This document shows positions 28,122-37,159 of a stretch of 64,000 nt of DNA, in pieces; the first letter of the stretch is position 1; each line of letters opens with the position of its first letter. The notes under the pieces are model-generated. The model was given only the letters and a program-made list of their open reading frames with translations, did not search any database and was not told the origin of the DNA. Location of the stretch: NCBI GenBank assembly GCA_947492585.1, contig CANLND010000019.1:18677-82676 (forward strand), given 5' to 3'. This DNA is from an uncultured Paracoccaceae bacterium (GTDB taxonomy: Bacteria; Pseudomonadota; Alphaproteobacteria; Rhodobacterales; Rhodobacteraceae). The position numbers were made by a program, and so were the translations under genes.

Positions 28122-29509
28122 AATATTCCATCGAAGTTACGGCCCTGACCGTCTTTGCGGGGGCAACGCGCCTAATGGGCCCGGTAAGTTTTCAACTGCA
28201 ACCGGGTGGGACACTTGTTGTAATGGGCGAAACCGGCGCAGGAAAAAGCCTGATTGCGCAGGCGATTCTTGGCACGCTCCCCAGCGCCTTGCGGGCCGAG
28301 GGTGAAATCAAGGTCAATGATCGTCGCGTAGACCAGCTGCCACACGTCGAACGTGCCAAGCTTTGGGGGAGTGAGATTGCCACACTTCCACAGGAACCCT
28401 GGCGCGCCTTGGCCCCCTTGATGCGATCGTTCGCGCAAGTCAAAGAGGCACATCGCTTTGTGGCAAAACGCCAGGCCCACGAGGCGACGCAGGCCACGAA
28501 AAAGGCCTTTGAAGCTCTGAGCCTAAAAGGGGCAGAAAAGCGCCTCCCCGGCGCCTTGTCTGGGGGGATGGCACAGCGTGTGGCTTTTGCGGCTGCGACC
28601 GCCGCCAACGCACCAATCCTGCTGGCGGATGAGCCAACAAAAGGGCTGGATGCGGAACGCCATAGTAAGGTGATCGATCTATTGGCCGAGGTTCCACAAG
28701 GGGGTGGTACTTTGCTGGCCATCACGCATGAAGTGTCAGTTGCACGCCGCCTTGGAGGCAACATGCTAGTGCTGCGAGATGGGGAACTGCTCGAGCAAGG
28801 GCAGACCTCAAGCATCCTAGATGCCCCGAGTGATCGCTATACGCAATCGCTTCTGAATGCTGACCCACAAAACTGGCCCGTTTCCGCGCCAAGCCATATT
28901 GGCAAGATGATACTCGACGTAAAAAATCTGTCAGTGACGCGGGGCAACAAGCGCATATTCGAAGGATTTAACCTTGAACTGCATGCAGGCGAGAAGGTTG
29001 CCTTAACAGGGCCAAGCGGGATCGGGAAAACAACTTTGCTGGATGCTATGGCAGGGCTATTGAAGCCTGAATCTGGTGCGGTCGCACGTGACGGATCTCT
29101 CGCCAAACATAGCATACAGAAACTGTATCAAGACCCGCCCGCCGCCTTCCCAAATCGTGTCCGTCTTGCGCATGTCCTTCAAGATGTCGCGCGACGGCAC
29201 AAAACGGAATGGTCTGAAGTTCTTCAAACTCTTGAACAACTGGCCATTCACCCGTCTCTGCTGGAACGACGGCCAGACGAAGTGTCTGGAGGGGAATTGC
29301 AAAGGATATCCATTGCACGGGCGTTGACCGTAAGGCCAAAAATCATTTTCGCCGACGAACCCACCTCGCGCCTTGACCCCATTACACAACGGGAAACACT
29401 GGCAATGTTGGCTCGCGTCGCAGACGAAAATCAAATCGCCATTGTCCTTGTAACGCACGACAAGAATATCGCGCAGAAATGGGCGGATCGTGCAGTTTCA
29501 TTGATGTAA
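28118..29509 (+). CDS. Fused double ABC ATPase (DppD-DppF / NikD-NikE type)
   Basis: Two nucleotide-binding domains sit in one 463-residue chain. NBD1 (about 1-250) has Walker A GETGAGKS, signature LSGGMAQ, and Walker B ILLADEPTKGLD. NBD2 (about 265-460) has Walker A GPSGIGKT, signature VSGGELQR, and Walker B IIFADEPTSRLD. The fusion fixes the heterodimer stoichiometry. ATG 28118 overlaps the permease stop; a longer open frame upstream in another register is not used. NBD2 is short between Walker A and signature. A stem-loop follows the stop. Confidence 0.93.
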   Translation: MKYSIEVTALTVFAGATRLMGPVSFQLQPGGTLVVMGETGAGKSLIAQAILGTLPSALRAEGEIKVNDRRVDQLPHVERAKLWGSEIATLPQEPWRALAPLMRSFAQVKEAHRFVAKRQAHEATQATKKAFEALSLKGAEKRLPGALSGGMAQRVAFAAATAANAPILLADEPTKGLDAERHSKVIDLLAEVPQGGGTLLAITHEVSVARRLGGNMLVLRDGELLEQGQTSSILDAPSDRYTQSLLNADPQNWPVSAPSHIGKMILDVKNLSVTRGNKRIFEGFNLELHAGEKVALTGPSGIGKTTLLDAMAGLLKPESGAVARDGSLAKHSIQKLYQDPPAAFPNRVRLAHVLQDVARRHKTEWSEVLQTLEQLAIHPSLLERRPDEVSGGELQRISIARALTVRPKIIFADEPTSRLDPITQRETLAMLARVADENQIAIVLVTHDKNIAQKWADRAVSLM

Positions 29510-29515
29510 ATGCTA

Positions 29516-29544
29516 GAGATGGCGGAAGAAACAGCCGCCATCTC
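29516..29544 (+). terminator. Stem-loop after the ABC operon, no T-run
   Basis: GAGATGGCGG (29516-29525) pairs perfectly with CCGCCATCTC (29535-29544), starting 7 bp after the ATPase stop. With no following T-tract, it is either a 3' mRNA protection element or part of a Rho-dependent end. Confidence 0.55.
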
Positions 29545-29674
29545 ATGACCGGAATTGGTGGTTCTATTGGTGCTCAACAAGAGCTTTATTGCGCCAATCG
29601 TTTTGCGTGGTGAATCATGCCCTTCGCAAGCAATCAGTGGGTCCTGTGGCGCGTGTATTGTTGTGTCTACAGAC

Positions 29675-32326
29675 TCAGAAACTTAGCCCGATATCTCTAT
29701 GGCTAGACTGACAGGCCGCCACAAACAGTGCCTGATCTCGGCTCAGTTTTGGCTGCTGGCGCAAGCCAACTGTATCACGAACAGATTTGACGAGATCATT
29801 TAGGGGCGTGGCTAGTTCAGTATTGGCACGTAGACGCCACGCCTGCCCCTCATCATACAGTGCCTTGGCCTCTTGCATCAATATTGCGGCCTTGACCGGG
29901 TCTGCACGTCGCCCTTTCAGCCCTCGGCGTGATTTGCCCAAAAGCGATACGATCTTGTCGGTTCCTGCAATTGCGCGCAGTCGGGTTTCGAACGCCTTGA
30001 TCACATCAATTGCCTGTTCCGCCTCCATAGTCTTGGCCTGAGTGAGCACGCGGTCGAACTCTGGCGCAATCGCAACATAAGATGTTCCAGCCGCGGCAAC
30101 AGCCTGAAGCGTTTCCAGCCCTTCCCAAGCGTCGTCCATGGCGCGGCGATAGGTGGCGCGCGCATTATTTTCATCCTTTGCGACGGTGGAAAACGCAGCA
30201 TGTGCAGCGTCCCATCCACTGGGGATTGTCAGTGCTAGAGATTTGTTTTCCTGTGTCAATTCAGCAATCCGAACAGTTGCCTTGGCGATCACGACCTCAT
30301 CACCACGGGCGCGGGCTAATATGGTTTCCTGTTTCGCCATCTCCTTCTGGTTGGCCCAGATCAGGCGCTGAATAGCACGTGTTTCGCTGTGAATCGGCCG
30401 GTAATCATGCCCGACGGACACCGTACGGGCCTCTGCAGTTTTGACGGCTGCGATCAGATCAAAACCAGAATTAATCCCTGCCAACGCCTTGTTAATATCC
30501 CCTTGCATCGCACGCGGTAGATAAGACAAATCCTGCGCCTCTACGGCTGCCATTGCATCGCGGATCTGGCTTTTTTGCAGGGGCAAACGTTCATAGACAT
30601 AGTCCTCGAGACAGACCTGTAGGCGCGGATTGCGCGGAGGTGGAGCAGTTTCGGACAGCAGTGAAATGCGATTAGGCAGGTAATTTACCAGCGCAGGATA
30701 CGCGCCCACAATGCCAAGCGCGACGAGCTGGAGCACGATAAAGGGGATCACACCTTTGTACATGTCGATGGTCTTAACAACAGCTGGTGCAACGCTGCGC
30801 AGATAAAACAAAGCAAAGCCAAAGGGCGGCGTCAGGAAGGATGTCTGAATGTTCAGGCCAATCATGACCCCCAGCCAGACGGCGGTAATATTGGCGCTGG
30901 GATCAGCCAGCAGGATTGGGGCAACAATAGGCACCACGACCACCGCGATCTCAATGTAATCAAGGAAGAAGCCCAAAAGGAAAATCACCGCCATGACGAT
31001 AGCAAATTTTGTCCAGAACCCGCCCGGCAGGCCTTCGAGGAAGTGTTTGACCAGCTCTTCACCACCAAAGGCACGGAACGCGGCGGTCAGCATGGCCGCC
31101 CCCAACAGGATGACAAATACGATGGACGTGGTTTTGGCGGTTTCCAGCATCACTTCGGATAGGGTGTTTTGGATGCGATAGGTGCGAACACTGCTCCAAA
31201 TAAGCGCAATCAACAAAAGGCCCGCAGCCACCGCACCAATCCAGATCCCTGTCTGATCTGCCCGAGTTTGAATGCTTTTGACGTTCATCTCGTAGTTCAA
31301 CAGCGCATAGGTGGCGAGGCCAAGGGCAATCAACGCAAGAATTGCGGGGTGATAGGTTCGCTTACCGTCCTCTTTTAAACGGTAGCCAGCCATGATAATT
31401 GCACCCGCTGCACCAATTGCACCCGCCTGGTTTACCGTGGCGATGCCACCAATGATTGAGCCCAACACCAGAAAAATCAGTGCCAGTGGGGACACCAAAG
31501 TCAGCACAAGTTTGGCAATATAGCGCCCGTCGACTTTGCTTTTGAACGGAACCGTTGGGGCGCTGGCCGGATTGATAAGAGCCCGGACCAAAATGTAGCC
31601 CATATAAAGCCCCACCAACAACAGGCCCGGCACGAACGCGCCCAGAAACATCTCACCGGCACTGGTTGACGTGACATCAAATGCCGAGGGCATCGACAAT
31701 TCACCCGTGGTCGCCTTGTGCAACGCCTTGCGTGCGCTGGCAGCCTGATCTGTCGCGCTGGACAGCTGGTCAGCCAGAATGATCAACACAATCGAGGGCG
31801 GAATGATCTGTCCCAAGGTGCCCGAAGCGGCAATTGTCCCCGTCGACAGCGGCGTAGAATAGTTGTTACGCAGCATGGCAGGCAATGAGATCATGCCCAT
31901 AGCCACAACGGTTGCCCCAAGGATCCCAGTTGTGGCAGCCAGCAAGGCCCCGACAAAGACAACAGAAATCCCTAATCCACCGGGAACCGGACCAAACAGT
32001 TGCGCCATTGCCACCAGCAGGTCTTCGGCAATTTTGGAGCGCTGTAGCATGATACCCATAAAAATGAAGAGCGGAATGGCTATCAACGTATCTCGCTCTA
32101 CCTCCCAATATATGCCTCGCAGATTGGTCACACCGGCAGTCAGCCATTGTGACGGACCACCTGAGTGGAAATAGGCGTCCATATCACCGGCAAAAAGAAC
32201 GCCGCTTACGGATGCCAGGCCAATGGTCAAAATTGCTGAACCTGGCAGGGCAAAGGCCACCGGATACCCGGAACCCAGGGCCCCTGCCATAAGGATCAAC
32301 AATAGCGCGAGAAAGAAAAGTTCCAT
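29675..32326 (-). CDS. TRAP transporter large permease with long C-terminal extension
   Basis: This DctM-family subunit carries out Na+-coupled uptake of organic acids or similar solutes with the small permease and a binding protein. Typical DctM segments include LIAIPLFIFMGIMLQRS (about 81-97), TGTIAASGTLGQIIPPSIVL, and FFLDYIEIAVVVVPIVAPIL. At 883 residues it is about twice the usual 430. An insertion at about 320-390 adds two helices, and about 330 residues after 555 form a soluble, largely helical tail (KEMAKQETILARARGDEV) that I do not recognise. The tail should be cytoplasmic or periplasmic depending on helix count. The start is 11 bp downstream of the small-permease stop. Confidence 0.9.
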   Translation of the reverse strand: MELFFLALLLILMAGALGSGYPVAFALPGSAILTIGLASVSGVLFAGDMDAYFHSGGPSQWLTAGVTNLRGIYWEVERDTLIAIPLFIFMGIMLQRSKIAEDLLVAMAQLFGPVPGGLGISVVFVGALLAATTGILGATVVAMGMISLPAMLRNNYSTPLSTGTIAASGTLGQIIPPSIVLIILADQLSSATDQAASARKALHKATTGELSMPSAFDVTSTSAGEMFLGAFVPGLLLVGLYMGYILVRALINPASAPTVPFKSKVDGRYIAKLVLTLVSPLALIFLVLGSIIGGIATVNQAGAIGAAGAIIMAGYRLKEDGKRTYHPAILALIALGLATYALLNYEMNVKSIQTRADQTGIWIGAVAAGLLLIALIWSSVRTYRIQNTLSEVMLETAKTTSIVFVILLGAAMLTAAFRAFGGEELVKHFLEGLPGGFWTKFAIVMAVIFLLGFFLDYIEIAVVVVPIVAPILLADPSANITAVWLGVMIGLNIQTSFLTPPFGFALFYLRSVAPAVVKTIDMYKGVIPFIVLQLVALGIVGAYPALVNYLPNRISLLSETAPPPRNPRLQVCLEDYVYERLPLQKSQIRDAMAAVEAQDLSYLPRAMQGDINKALAGINSGFDLIAAVKTAEARTVSVGHDYRPIHSETRAIQRLIWANQKEMAKQETILARARGDEVVIAKATVRIAELTQENKSLALTIPSGWDAAHAAFSTVAKDENNARATYRRAMDDAWEGLETLQAVAAAGTSYVAIAPEFDRVLTQAKTMEAEQAIDVIKAFETRLRAIAGTDKIVSLLGKSRRGLKGRRADPVKAAILMQEAKALYDEGQAWRLRANTELATPLNDLVKSVRDTVGLRQQPKLSRDQALFVAACQSSHRDIGLSF

Positions 32327-32337
32327 GGAGCAGGCCT

Positions 32338-33330
32338 TTAGTGAGCAGAGGGCGCGGTCTCGCGCTTGCCGGGTTCGCCGCGATAATCGGCATAGGCTTC
32401 GAACAGATAAGCGATCAGCTGGATCAGCATGGTGATGGCAAAAACAGCCAGAAAGGCCGCCATCTGATACTTGGTGAACATACCCGCAGAACCGGTCTGC
32501 GAGATCTCAAAATTCGCCATGGGGGCGTTGATGATGGCGCGGGCGTGTCCAAAACCAATCACAATGATCACCCAACAGGTGCTAAGTCCCAACAGGAGCG
32601 TTCCAATTCCGTTGACCGCACCCTTTTTGCGGGTGTGAAATCCTGCATACAGGACATCCACCCGCACATGGGCGTCTTCAAACAACGTGTGGGCTGAGGC
32701 AAACAGGAATAGAGCGGCGTACCAATAGCGCACCAGATCCCCCATCAAGGCCTGTTCGTAGGAAAACAGAAAGCGCGAGATGACGATGCCAAGCTCCACC
32801 AGAACAATAAGGAAAGCCAGCCAAGTAAAGCCCAGACCACGGGCAAAGATAGCAGCAATAAAGCCCACTATTATCAAAGGGATATGGATGTACTGGCCAA
32901 CAAAATGTGATCGGGCTAGTGCTTTGACCTGATCCTCAACAAGAAACAGACCTAGCAGGTTTTCCACCCTCAAAAAGGCGATGGTTGCGTCCGCTAGCCC
33001 CACAAACAGGACCGCAAAGAAACACCCCCGGATCAAAAAGGCGTTGCCCGCGCTGATCCGCAGTGCATCTGCCCGCAAACTTTTTGCGGGCGAGCGCGAG
33101 ACCACCAGCCAGGCAACTACAATAGCTATCACCAACAAAACAAGCAGCGGCAGCCCCCGAACCGGATCCTTAGCAAGATCCAAAGGCCCGGCAAAATCTC
33201 CAGTCAGGACAAAAGCGTTGTTGATAAGCAGCGCAGCCAGCACGGTAATGTTGATCCAGCCAAAGCCACGCATAACCGCTGCGCCCTTGACAGTGCCAAC
33301 ATCAGGCCTGGCCTTCATATCAGATCCCAT
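32338..33330 (-). CDS. TRAP transporter small permease (DctQ-like), enlarged
   Basis: This small TRAP membrane subunit is long here (330 residues versus about 160-200). The DctQ core lies in the C-terminal half (DLVRYWYAALFLFASAHTLFEDAHVRVDVLYAGF, then two more helices); the N-terminal half adds extra helices. ATG 33330 is chosen over the in-frame GTG 33354 because GGAGGGG lies five bases upstream, and because the GTG would sit directly after the terminator T-run. It lies between the binding-protein gene and the large permease gene. Confidence 0.87.
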   Translation of the reverse strand: MGSDMKARPDVGTVKGAAVMRGFGWINITVLAALLINNAFVLTGDFAGPLDLAKDPVRGLPLLVLLVIAIVVAWLVVSRSPAKSLRADALRISAGNAFLIRGCFFAVLFVGLADATIAFLRVENLLGLFLVEDQVKALARSHFVGQYIHIPLIIVGFIAAIFARGLGFTWLAFLIVLVELGIVISRFLFSYEQALMGDLVRYWYAALFLFASAHTLFEDAHVRVDVLYAGFHTRKKGAVNGIGTLLLGLSTCWVIIVIGFGHARAIINAPMANFEISQTGSAGMFTKYQMAAFLAVFAITMLIQLIAYLFEAYADYRGEPGKRETAPSAH

Positions 33331-33356
33331 CTGCCCCTCCGAAGTATCAGTCACGT

Positions 33357-33394
33357 AAAAAGAGCCAGCACCAAGGGCACCTCGGGGCTGGCTC
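33357..33394 (-). terminator. Internal terminator/attenuator between TRAP binding-protein and permease genes
   Basis: On the minus strand GAGCCAGC pairs with GCTGGCTC (33387-33394 with 33362-33369) and is followed by TTTTT. Located 23 bp after the binding-protein stop, it should let only a fraction of transcripts reach the permease genes. Confidence 0.8.
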
Positions 33395-33417
33395 CTGTCA
33401 TTTAGTTTCAGGCTAAA

Positions 33418-34506
33418 TTAGCCGATGTCCAGGACTCGGTTGCGCTGACGTGAGAAGGCAATTTCCGCCTTGGCCCTCCCGCCACCAATTTCTCTCAACG
33501 CCGCCATATAAGCCTCGCCGATTTTTGCAGCCAATGGCGAATGGTCGAGGGTTTCTTCGTGCACTTCAATCGCCGCGTCGCCAAAAGCTTCCCAGACGTC
33601 TTCGTTGAATTCGCGCAGCTGAACGCCATGTTCATTCACCATTTTCGACAGGTATTCGCTGTTGCGCGCGACAACTTCCTGCACGCCCAATGCGTTTTCT
33701 TCCTGACAAGCGGCGCTGATTACGGATTGTTCCCAACCGCTCAGACCTTCCCACCAACTTTTATTTAGGCCAAAGGAGTTGCCGCCACCTGGTTCGTGCA
33801 TGCCAGAGACATAGTAGTATTTTGCGGCCTCATAAAGTTTGAGGAAATAGTCGTTATAAGGGCCTACATATTCGGTCGCGTCGATGGCACCGGACACAAG
33901 GTTTTCATAGATCTGGCCACCCGGCAATGAAACGGTGGACACGCCGAGTTTAGACATCGCATTGCCGCCGAGGCCGGGGATGCGCATCTTCAGCCCCTTC
34001 AAGTCCTCGGGTGATTCAATCTCTTTGTTGAACCAGCCACCCGCTTGGGTACCAGTACCGCCGCAGGGCAGTTTTTTGAGACCAAATTCTGCGGACAGCT
34101 CGTCCCACAATTCCATACCACCGCCGAAGTTAATCCACGCGTTCCACTCCGGCGAGGTCATGCCAAAGGGCACACCCGTGAAATAGGCATGGCCAGCGTG
34201 TTTGCCGGTAAAGAAGTAGTCCGCGCTGATATAAGCATGCGAATTGCCCCCGGCGACATCGTCAAAGACATCAAAGGCACCTACACGTTCGCCCGCTGCA
34301 AAGTATTCCGCGTTAATGCGGCCTTCAGACAGTTGATTGATCCGCTCGACCAGACGCTGCGCTGACAGGCCTAGCCCCGGGAAGTCACGCCCCCAGGTCG
34401 ATACAATGACCATTTCGCGCACCGATTGCGCCAAGGCCGGAGCCGCCAGTGTGGTTGCGCCAGCGGTGGCCAGCCCCGCTGTGCTTAGAAATTTACGTCG
34501 ATCCAT
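33418..34506 (-). CDS. TRAP transporter substrate-binding protein (DctP family)
   Basis: This 362-residue periplasmic receptor for the TRAP system has an N-terminal Tat-type signal (MDRRKFLSTAG ... APALA). DctP landmarks are LSEGRINAEYFAAGERVGAFDVFDDV, ESPEDLKGLKMRIPG with the Arg that usually binds the substrate carboxylate, and GAIDATEYVGPYND. ATG 34506 follows GGGAG. A longer frame upstream (to 34701) lacks support. It is the first gene of the TRAP operon and divergent from the M20 hydrolase gene. Confidence 0.93.
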   Translation of the reverse strand: MDRRKFLSTAGLATAGATTLAAPALAQSVREMVIVSTWGRDFPGLGLSAQRLVERINQLSEGRINAEYFAAGERVGAFDVFDDVAGGNSHAYISADYFFTGKHAGHAYFTGVPFGMTSPEWNAWINFGGGMELWDELSAEFGLKKLPCGGTGTQAGGWFNKEIESPEDLKGLKMRIPGLGGNAMSKLGVSTVSLPGGQIYENLVSGAIDATEYVGPYNDYFLKLYEAAKYYYVSGMHEPGGGNSFGLNKSWWEGLSGWEQSVISAACQEENALGVQEVVARNSEYLSKMVNEHGVQLREFNEDVWEAFGDAAIEVHEETLDHSPLAAKIGEAYMAALREIGGGRAKAEIAFSRQRNRVLDIG

Positions 34507-34626
34507 GATTATCTCCCGCTGTTGGTCAGGGCAGTTATACCTGCCCTCTGTGGGACAGGCACGCTGTTGTGCCCGACCTTGATGCTCATTGTTTAGAAAG
34601 GCAAAGCTTGGATCGTCAAAAAGCCG

Positions 34627-34649
34627 AAACCTATGCGTAGTATAGGTTT
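34627..34649. promoter_or_regulatory. Palindrome in TRAP/hydrolase divergent promoter
   Basis: Perfect 8-bp arms AAACCTAT and ATAGGTTT are separated by 7 bases, 121 bp upstream of the TRAP binding-protein start. It is a candidate operator for the LysR-type regulator encoded nearby. Confidence 0.5.
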
Positions 34650-34711
34650 TGCTGAGGGTTGGGGTGAACAAGACCTGCAAAAGAGGTTCTAGATCCTCCA
34701 TGTGATCGATC

Positions 34712-34736
34712 AGATAGGCTGCAAACCTGCCTATCT
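34712..34736. promoter_or_regulatory. Second palindrome in TRAP/hydrolase divergent promoter
   Basis: Perfect 8-bp arms AGATAGGC and GCCTATCT are separated by 9 bases. It shares the CCTAT/ATAGG half-site with the palindrome 78 bp away, but in the opposite arrangement. The rest of the 465-bp divergent region (34507-34971) shows no gene. Confidence 0.45.
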
Positions 34737-34971
34737 ACGCTTGCCAATAAGGCTATTTCATTATCCGCGGCTGATCACAATGGAAGTTGATTGCAGTGTC
34801 GGCGCTTTGCGTCGCAGAGGAAACCGCCCATCATATCAAAGGTCTTTGGATATCATAAGCCAGCGCTATTTGCGCTGACGGTGCATACGAGAGAGGCTGT
34901 TGCACAAACATTCAGCATCAACGCTACCAGATACAGGCTGGCAGCGCTCTTGAAAAATCAAAGGACCCTCA

Positions 34972-36219
34972 ATGCCAATTACCCCAGACAGCCGCGTAAA
35001 TTTGGAGCGCTTTTGGCAAACCATCGAAGCCTCGGGTGAGATTGGCAAGGGCCGCCCCGGTGGCCTGTCGCGCTTGACGCTTTCAGATGCTGACAAGGAA
35101 ATGCGCGATCAATTTGTCCGCTGGTGTCAGGAGGCTGGGCTGAAGGTTGAGGTGGATGAATGCGGATCCATCTTTGGGTTCCGGGCTGGTCAAGATAACA
35201 GCCTGCCCCCGGTCCTGATCGGTTCGCATCTTGATACGCAGATCAATGGAGGACGGTTCGACGGGATCGCCGGCGTGCTGTCAGGTCTGGAGCTGGTGCG
35301 CACCCTCAATGACACAGGACATGTCACCAAACGCCCCATTGTTGTGGTGAACTGGACCAACGAAGAAGGCGCACGCTTCTCACCACCTATGGTCGCATCG
35401 GGCTGCTTTGTAGGTAAATACGCCGTGGATTGGGTCCATAACCTGATTGGCGATGATGGCACCCGGTTTGGGGATGAGCTGGAGCGGATTGGCTACAAAG
35501 GCAGCCGCCCGTGCAGGGCGGACAGTATCGATTCCTATTTTGAGCTTCATATCGAACAGGGGCCAATCTTGGACGCAGAAGGTCGTGATGTTGGGATTGT
35601 AACCGGCGGCTATCCGGTGCGCGGTATGCGAGCCTCTTTTACGGGGAAGACCGCCCATACAGGGCCAACTCCGATGGATCTGCGCCAGAACGCGCTGGTT
35701 GCCGGCGCACGCTGGTTGACTGCAGTGGATGATATTGGCTGGGATTTTGCTGTACATGATGGCAAGGCAACGGCAGCACGTCTAACCGCCTGGCCCAACA
35801 AACCCGGTATCCTCTCTGACACTGCAGAAGCCGTCTGCGATGTGCGACATCCAGATCCGATCACAACCCGCGTCATGGCAGAGAAAATGCGCCGCGCCCT
35901 GTATGAAAGCGCCGCGATTGCAGGCTGCACTGCGACAATTGAAGATGAATGGGAATGGGGGGGAGATATTTTTGACGTAGATCTAGTTAGCTCGATCAGA
36001 AATCATGCAATCCGCCTGAATGTGAACTGGCGCGACATCCAATCCCAGGCCGGACATGATGCCTATTTCATGGCCACCTGTTGCCCGACAGCTATGATCT
36101 TCACGCCCTGCAAAAACGGTATTACCCACAACAACGATGAACATTGCGATCCAGAAGATTTTGATGCTGCGTTGAACATCCTTCTACACGCGGTTGTGGA
36201 GCGTGCCGATCGTGACTAA
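34972..36219 (+). CDS. M20-family N-carbamoyl-amino-acid / allantoate amidohydrolase
   Basis: This 415-residue cytoplasmic metalloenzyme belongs to the hydantoinase/carbamoylase group, which cleaves N-carbamoyl amino acids, allantoate or ureides. Metal ligands are in order: GSHLDTQ, GRFDG, TNEEGARF, HIEQG, and GITHN close to the C-terminus. The central dimerisation domain has GKTAHTGPTPMDLR. AAAGGA precedes ATG 34972. It is co-directional with the cyclodeaminase-like gene, which overlaps it by 8 bp, and divergent from the TRAP operon that may import the substrate. The exact substrate cannot be read from sequence. Confidence 0.92.
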   Translation: MPITPDSRVNLERFWQTIEASGEIGKGRPGGLSRLTLSDADKEMRDQFVRWCQEAGLKVEVDECGSIFGFRAGQDNSLPPVLIGSHLDTQINGGRFDGIAGVLSGLELVRTLNDTGHVTKRPIVVVNWTNEEGARFSPPMVASGCFVGKYAVDWVHNLIGDDGTRFGDELERIGYKGSRPCRADSIDSYFELHIEQGPILDAEGRDVGIVTGGYPVRGMRASFTGKTAHTGPTPMDLRQNALVAGARWLTAVDDIGWDFAVHDGKATAARLTAWPNKPGILSDTAEAVCDVRHPDPITTRVMAEKMRRALYESAAIAGCTATIEDEWEWGGDIFDVDLVSSIRNHAIRLNVNWRDIQSQAGHDAYFMATCCPTAMIFTPCKNGITHNNDEHCDPEDFDAALNILLHAVVERADRD

Positions 36220-37159
36220 CCCGTTTCTTGATGAACATGCAGTAGAAGCGGCCCTTGATTGGGGCGCCTTGATCGAAGAACTTCGGTGCTGGCTGGCGCG
36301 TAACGCAGTCGAAGCCCCACCACGACAAGTGCTGCCAATCCAGCAGCCCGATGGTAGCGAAGCCTCCCTGTTGATCATGCCAGCGTGGGTTCCGGGCGAG
36401 AGCATTGGGGTCAAATTGGTTACGTTCTTCCCTGAAAACCCCCAGCGCGGCCTGTCCACAATCAATGCTGGCTATATGCTGTTTGACGGTGCCACGGGGC
36501 AGATGAAAGCAGTCATGGATGGTGATGCTATCACGGCGCGCCGCACAGCTGCGGCCTCAGCGCTTGCTGCAGATTATCTGGCCCGCGCAGATGCTCAGGA
36601 GCTTTTGATCGCCGGTACGGGGCAGCTTACGCAGTCTTTTGCCCTCGCCCATAGCGCGGTACGTAAATACAATCGCATTTCAATCTGGGGCCGCAATTCT
36701 GACAGTGCGGCGCGCATCGCACGGTCGCTGGCGGATCAGGGGCTGCCGGCAGAAGCGATTTTCAACCTGGAAGTGGGCTGTCGCCGTGCGGATGTGGTTT
36801 CGACCGTGACCGCTGCGACCAGCCCCATCATCCAAGGTGCGTGGCTGCGTCCCGGCTCGCATCTGGATCTGGTGGGGTCTTTCCGAGACGACATGCGGGA
36901 ATCGGATGATCTGGCCCTGACGCAGGCGCAGGTCTTTGTGGATGGTCATGACGGCGCGCTGAACTCGGGCGATCTGGCCCAGCCCATAAGAGCAGGTCTG
37001 TTTGATCCAATGCAAATTTACGCCGATTTGGCTGAACTGACCCAAGGTCGCCATCCCGGTCGCACTTCAGATCAGGAATATACCCTATTCAAGGCTGCTG
37101 GTTTGTCGATTGAAGATCTTGCTGCTGCTGAACTGGCGTATCGTCAGACCAAATCCTGA
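36212..37159 (+). CDS. Ornithine cyclodeaminase / mu-crystallin family protein
   Basis: This 315-residue NAD(P)-dependent protein belongs to the family that includes ornithine cyclodeaminase, alanine dehydrogenase and imine reductases. Family marks are GVKLVTFFPENP, DGDAITARRTAAASALAADYLA, the dinucleotide motif GTGQLTQSFALA, and RPGSHLDLVGSF. GTG 36212 is chosen: GGAG lies about 10 bp upstream, inside the end of the hydrolase gene, so translation is coupled. The usual G-x-G-x-Q-A is varied here to GTGQLTQ. Its 3' end overlaps the convergent LysR gene by 16 bp. Confidence 0.9.
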   Translation: MTNPFLDEHAVEAALDWGALIEELRCWLARNAVEAPPRQVLPIQQPDGSEASLLIMPAWVPGESIGVKLVTFFPENPQRGLSTINAGYMLFDGATGQMKAVMDGDAITARRTAAASALAADYLARADAQELLIAGTGQLTQSFALAHSAVRKYNRISIWGRNSDSAARIARSLADQGLPAEAIFNLEVGCRRADVVSTVTAATSPIIQGAWLRPGSHLDLVGSFRDDMRESDDLALTQAQVFVDGHDGALNSGDLAQPIRAGLFDPMQIYADLAELTQGRHPGRTSDQEYTLFKAAGLSIEDLAAAELAYRQTKS

